Shown: one piece after another, positions 6,580-9,668 of the stretch | Position numbering within the stretch: the first letter of the stretch is position 1 | Layout of the letters: each line of letters starts with the position of its first letter | Assembly (NCBI GenBank): GCA_046727955.1 | Contig: JBKPDO010000336.1 | Coordinates: 1-9,668, forward strand | DNA length: 9,668 nt | Direction: 5' to 3' | DNA from: DASVXQ01 sp046727955 | GTDB lineage: Bacteria; Actinomycetota; CALGFH01 | Translations under genes and position numbers: made by a program | The notes under the pieces: model-generated | Seen by the model: only the letters and a program-made list of their open reading frames with translations | Told to the model about the DNA's origin: nothing | The model's database searches: none

Positions 6580-7947
6580 ATGGCCCACGACTTTCTGCGC
6601 GCAGGGCGCGACCAGCCCTTCCTGCTCCCACCCGACCTGCGCGACTGGCTCCCCGACGGCCACCTCGCCTGGTTCATCCTTGACGTGGTCGACCAGCTCG
6701 ACCTTCAGCCCTTCTACCGGGCGTACCGCGATGACGGGCACGGCCATCCCGCCTACGACCCCAAGACCCTGCTCGGCGTGCTGCTGTACGGCTACTGCCT
6801 GGGCGTCCGCTCCTCCCGCCAGATCGAGCGACGCTGCACCGAGGACATCGCCTTCCGTGTGCTCGCGGGCAACCAGACCCCTGACCATGTCACGATCGCG
6901 CGCTTCCGCGTCCGCCACGAGCAAGCCCTGGCCGGGTTCCTGATCCAGTCCTTGAAGCTGTGCGCCACCGCCGGCATGGTCAAGGTCGGCGTGGTCGCCC
7001 TGGACGGCACCAAACTGGCCGGCAACGCCGCCGACAAGGCCAACCGCACCTTGGACCGGCTCGACGCCGAGGTCGCCGAGATCCTCCGCCAGGCGGCCGA
7101 GGCCGACCAGCGTGAGGACCTCGAATACGGTCAGGCACGAGGCGACGAGCTGCCCGACGCGCTGGCCAGCAAGGCCGGCCGGCTGGCGCGGCTGCGGCAG
7201 GCCAAGGCACGGCTGGACGCGGACGCGGCCGAACGGGCGCGGCGCTTCGCCGAGCGGGTCGCCGCCAGTGCCGCGGCGGCCGCCGCCAAGGGCAAGCCGC
7301 CGCCAACCCTCAAACCCCGAGCGCGGGACGAGGCGCCCAACCCCAAGGCGACCGCCAACGTCACCGACCCTGACAGCCGCCTGCTGCACACCCGCAAGGG
7401 TCGGGTGCAGGGCTACAACGCCCAGGCGGTCACCACGTGCGAACAGGTCATCGTGGCGGCCGAGCTGACCCAGGACGCAGGCGACTTCCAGCAGCTGCAA
7501 CCCATGCTTCAGGCGACCACAGCCACGCTGGCGGCCGCCGGGATCGCGGAGCGGCCTGGCACGCTGGCGGCTGACTCGGGGTACTGGTCGATCGCCAACC
7601 TGACCCAGATCCCGGACGCGCCGCAGCTGCTGATCCCGCCGCCCCAGCACGGCCGCCATGGCAAGCCGCGTAAGGATGGCAAGCCGTCGGCGTCCAACAG
7701 TGACGGACTGCGCGGCGATGACCGCGAACCTCACCAGCGACGACGGCAAGGCCTGCTATGGCAAGCGCAAGGAGACCGTCGAGCCGGTGTTCGGCCAGAT
7801 CAAGGACGGTCGCGGCGCGAGGCGGTTCCTGCGCCGGGGCTGGCGGCGTACGAGGCGGAGTGGAAGCTGCTGTGCGGCACCCACAACCTGCTCAAACTGT
7901 GGCGGCACACGGTGATCCGACCGGCCGCCACGCCAGCCATCGCCTGA
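6580..7947 (+). pseudogene. IS1182-family DDE transposase with two compensating frameshifts
   Basis: The protein starts AHDFLRAGRDQPFLLPPDLR and has the IS1182 N-terminal block (LPDGHLAWFILDVVDQLDL, AYDPKTLLGVLLYGY, SSRQIERRC, TPDHVTIARFR). Likely catalytic acids are Asp142 (ALDGTKLAGNA), Asp332 (AADSGYWS) and a Glu in KRKETVEPVFGQIKD. A coiled Ala/Arg-rich insert occupies about residues 150-260. Frame 1 ends its sense at about residue 378 (near 7714). The catalytic Glu region is then in frame 2 (ATG 7718 onward), and near 7839 the reading returns to frame 1 for LAAYEAEWKLLCGTHNLLKL and the stop. At 7839 one missing C explains the shift; at 7714 either two bases are missing or one is extra. 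Frame 1 alone stays open throughout but would lack the Glu motif. It is most likely inactive unless the indels are assembly errors. Confidence 0.85.
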
Positions 7948-9493
7948 GCCGCGACCCAGGGCGGAACGATCGTGGCGGTGAGCGCCGTCTACCGGTCAGC
8001 AAGACCCCGCCGCAGGGTTCCAAGACCCGACAGACCTCTGGCGGCCCTGCTCATGCTGGCTTTGAGCGACACGCTGGTACCACGTCAGAGCAGCAAACCG
8101 AATGGCATTGTTGCGCCACGAACGCAGAGAGGAGCCCTGATGTAGGCAGAGTTCCTGGAAGCGATGCTGTGTGGGAGAGGAGGGAAGGCCCTTCGGAGCC
8201 GCCTGCGGGGGGAGGCTTCAAACCACCACATGCTGCGTTGGCTGGAGACCGTCGTGGTGAGCGATGTGGGAAAGGCGCCCCAGAGGCGTCAGGTGGGGAC
8301 CGGGAAGACGAGCGCGAGCGAATCGCCGTTGAGGTGTCGTTAGTTCGGAAGGTGGCATCGAAACCGGGGTGTCAATGCTACTCCGGGATGAGCCTGGCGG
8401 GTGCCCGCTTCTTGGCCAGGTGGTGCCCGGCATGCAGGCGACGTGAGCCCGGTGTGCGGCTCCCGCACAGAACGTGGGAAGGCGCGTCTCGACACTGCGG
8501 CCTGCCTGGTGGCGGGTGGCGGCAGGGAGCAGCCCAAGCGGGGTGAGACCGTGAGGGCCTGAGTACCGTCGCGGGGCGCGCTGGCGGACCGGCCTGTAGG
8601 AGTGGGGAAGCCCCGGTAATCGGGGTGGAGCGAAGGGGCCGGGTCCTCCGTGGTTTGTTCACCGTGGTCAACCGGGTGTCCGGGAGGAATCGGGTGGATG
8701 AGCTGAAGTCGTCAGGCAAGCCGTTCGACATTTCCAGGTGGGAGGTGTGGGAGGCGTACCGGCAGGTGAAGGCCAACAAGGGCGCACCGGGGTGGATGAG
8801 TGCTCGATCGCCGACTTCGAGCAGGATCTGCGGGGCAACCTGTACAAGGTCTGGAATCGGAGTGTGTCCTGCAAGCTGCGATGGACTTGCCGGTGAGAGT
8901 CCGGCCGGGGTAGTGGCCAAGCAGCCCCGTAGCTGGTGGCCAGCGGAAGGAGAGATCCGACCGTTGAAGCGCCACGACAAAGTCGCCTTGGGCGGCGAGC
9001 AAGTGAGCGGTCCGTACGATGAGGAATCCTGAGTCAGCGTCGTTACAGATCCCCGCGAGAGCGGGAAACGAGCGGGAGTCGAGCCTCTTTCGGTTGGGCG
9101 AAGACCATGGACGGTGCGAAGAGCTTGGATGGGCGGCACCTATGGACCCGCCGGCGCAAGGGGAGCGGAACGTTCACATAGCCCATCGTGGAACAGGAGA
9201 GGTCCGTCTCGGCGCCAGCAGAGAGATGGCCCTGGGTGCCAACCAGGGTGCCTGGCAGCAGCGAAGCCTATAAGCGGTAGCCCCGCGAAGTGGTGGAGCG
9301 TCGAGCGGAAGTCGGAGGAGGCCATACGTAGCGAGGATCGGAGCGGACAACACAACCCGCCGTAGCGAAGGGCCTCTAGCCGGGTGGCGACTGCAACAGC
9401 CAAGACCGTTGGTCGAGGAGCTTCGCGGGTCGCTGGGGCCGGTGGCCAACCTGGGTGGCAACAGGGAATGCTGCCGGTCGACTGCCCGGGGGA

Positions 9494-9526
9494 AAGCCGG
9501 ATGAGGGAGAACCTCATGTCCGGTTT
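9494..9526 (+). ncRNA. Domain V of the inner group II intron
   Basis: The 33-nt hairpin begins AAGCCGGATGAGG and closes with CCTCATGTCCGGTTT around a GAGA-type loop. The lower helix (AAGCCGGA with TCCGGTTT), the two-base asymmetry in the middle (the bulge near TG), and the AGC catalytic triad at the 5' side are the hallmarks of the group II catalytic core. It lies 54 nt from the 3' splice site. Confidence 0.92.
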
Positions 9527-9580
9527 GGGAAGGGGGAGCAGGAAACGGGGCACTGCTACCGCGCCTGCTCCCTACTTCAC
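9527..9580 (+). ncRNA. Domain VI with branch-point A9574 and 3' splice site
   Basis: GGGAGCAGG (9534-9542) pairs with CCTGCTCCC (9564-9572); G9533 pairs with T9573. Below a single unpaired A9574 the helix resumes as GAAG (9529-9532) with CTTC (9575-9578), leaving AC at 9579-9580. An adenosine bulged from this helix 7 nt from the 3' end is the expected lariat branch point. Confidence 0.88.
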
Positions 9581-9668
9581 TGTCGTCGGGGAGTTACGTC
9601 CCGCCGCCGGTGAAGGCGGTGGAGATACCAAAGCCGCATGGCGGTGGTACCAGGACGCTCGGGGTGCC

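Larger units (their letters stand above)
6527..8123 (+). mobile_element. IS1182-family insertion sequence (ends approximate)
   Basis: The element is defined by its transposase (6580-7947). Candidate terminal repeats are gttttaggcaacagcg beginning at 6527 and, read inward from 8123 on the minus strand, gttcgtggcgcaaca; they share a GTT...GCAACA core with a two-base gap. The resulting length of about 1.6 kb suits the family. No target-site duplication is evident next to these ends, so the boundaries may be off by some tens of bases or the element may have rearranged. It lies directly downstream of the broken membrane protein gene and 45 bases before the proposed start of the outer group II intron. 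Confidence 0.6.
8862..9580 (+). mobile_element. Inner, ORF-less group II intron nested in the ltrA ORF (719 nt)
   Basis: The 5' end GTGTG (8862-8866) fits the group II consensus GUGYG. The 3' part holds a canonical domain V (9494-9526) and a domain VI with a bulged adenosine at 9574, six bases before the terminal AC at 9579-9580. Precise removal joins AATCGGA to TGTCGTCG and restores the reverse transcriptase reading N-R-M-S-S-G-S-Y. A candidate EBS1, TTCGGTT (9089-9095), pairs over seven bases, two of them G-U, with the exon end AATCGGA (8855-8861). No RT or other protein can be read inside, so mobility and perhaps splicing would need a maturase in trans. The orientation matches the host gene, as required for splicing. 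The junctions are supported by four independent signs, so the call is strong; splicing activity is not shown. Confidence 0.9.
8169..9668 (+). mobile_element. Outer group II intron (3' end beyond window; 5' end tentative)
   Basis: An LtrA-type reverse transcriptase ORF starting at 8694 is preceded by about 500 nt of highly structured, non-coding, purine-rich sequence, as expected for ribozyme domains I-III with the ORF in domain IV. The proposed 5' end is GTGTG at 8169, the group II consensus. In support, GGCATCG (8354-8360) can pair with the last seven bases before it, CGATGCT (8162-8168), with one G-U pair, as an EBS1-IBS1 contact 185 nt into the intron. A second GTGTG at 8452 leaves too little room for domain I. 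The class is not determined. Domains V and VI and the 3' splice site lie beyond the window. The insertion site is just downstream of the IS1182 right end. Confidence 0.65.
8694..9668 (+). pseudogene. ltrA: LtrA group II intron reverse transcriptase/maturase, interrupted and partial
   Basis: GTG 8694 is the likely start: GGGAGG (8682-8687) is 6 bases upstream. Codons read VDELKSSGKPFDISRWEVWE then AYRQVKANKGAPG, the standard N-terminus before the RT0 region. At 8789-8792 a run of four Gs should be five: one more G restores VDECSIADFEQDLRGNLYKV then WNR in frame 2. At 8861 the ORF stops being RT-like and resumes at 9581 with SSGSYVPPPVKAVEIPKPHG then GGTRTLGVP at the window edge. The codon split across the gap is A + TG = Met, giving the family sequence NRMSSGSY. 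The gap is a second group II intron. Known LtrA proteins bind their intron RNA, assist splicing and reverse-transcribe the intron at target DNA. Catalytic YADD, domain X and endonuclease parts are not in the window. As sequenced, both the missing G and the insert disable it. Confidence 0.85.

Noticed and set aside
6373..7749. 458-codon minus-strand open frame
   Set aside because: It is the complement of the IS1182 transposase, which has clear family motifs on the plus strand.
7700..7850. Programmed ribosomal frameshifting in the transposase
   Set aside because: IS1182-family transposases are normally made from a single ORF, there is no evident slippery heptamer, and two opposite shifts are needed.
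8378..9139. Minus-strand ORF of 253 codons across the intron region
   Set aside because: It runs antisense to ribozyme sequence and ltrA; its content matches the common spurious ORFs predicted on structured intron RNA.
8694..9668. Retron or diversity-generating retroelement RT
   Set aside because: The N-terminal sequence (ANKGAPG.D, NLYKVWNRMSSGSY, PPPVKAVEIPK) is that of group II intron LtrA, and ribozyme domains V and VI are present; there is no msr/msd or template/variable repeat.

Overview
The window is high-GC, degraded accessory DNA. GC-rich codon use, GTG starts with strong GGAGG-type ribosome binding sites, a PD40 lipoprotein and a multi-TM 'sensor-type' membrane protein all suggest an actinobacterium (Actinomycetota), probably from soil; this is inference. 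Only two genes look intact: a TolB-like PD40 lipoprotein (1185-2147, minus) and a secreted 175-residue protein (4386-4913, plus). Most other coding signals are broken by frameshifts, deletions or mobile elements.

Left third (1-4385): a frameshifted unknown gene (286-592) is cut by the end of an IS5-type insertion sequence (548-703). Then come a small one-TM ORF that runs into the C-terminus of a winged-helix (HTH_42-type) protein, the PD40 lipoprotein, a strong hairpin (2353-2394), an antisense TPR remnant, a small three-TM protein without a normal start codon, and a frameshifted unknown gene (3323-3851, minus). IS-end-like motifs recur at 691-721, 3093-3122 and 4020-4032.

Middle (4386-8123): the secreted protein with its own predicted promoter, a polytopic membrane protein broken near its end, then an IS1182-family insertion sequence whose transposase has two compensating frameshifts.

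Right end (about 8169-9668): the most interesting part. A group II intron begins here and carries an LtrA-type reverse transcriptase ORF. That ORF is interrupted by a second, ORF-less group II intron of 719 nt (8862-9580) with a GTGTG start, a canonical domain V, a domain VI with bulged branch-point A (9574) and an AC 3' end. Removing exactly these bases rejoins the reverse transcriptase codons (AATCGGA + TGTCGTCG, reading N-R-M-S-S). This is a nested group II intron, or twintron. The outer intron and its reverse transcriptase run off the window. A one-base loss in a G run (8789-8792) also breaks the host ORF, so it is either dead or carries an assembly error.
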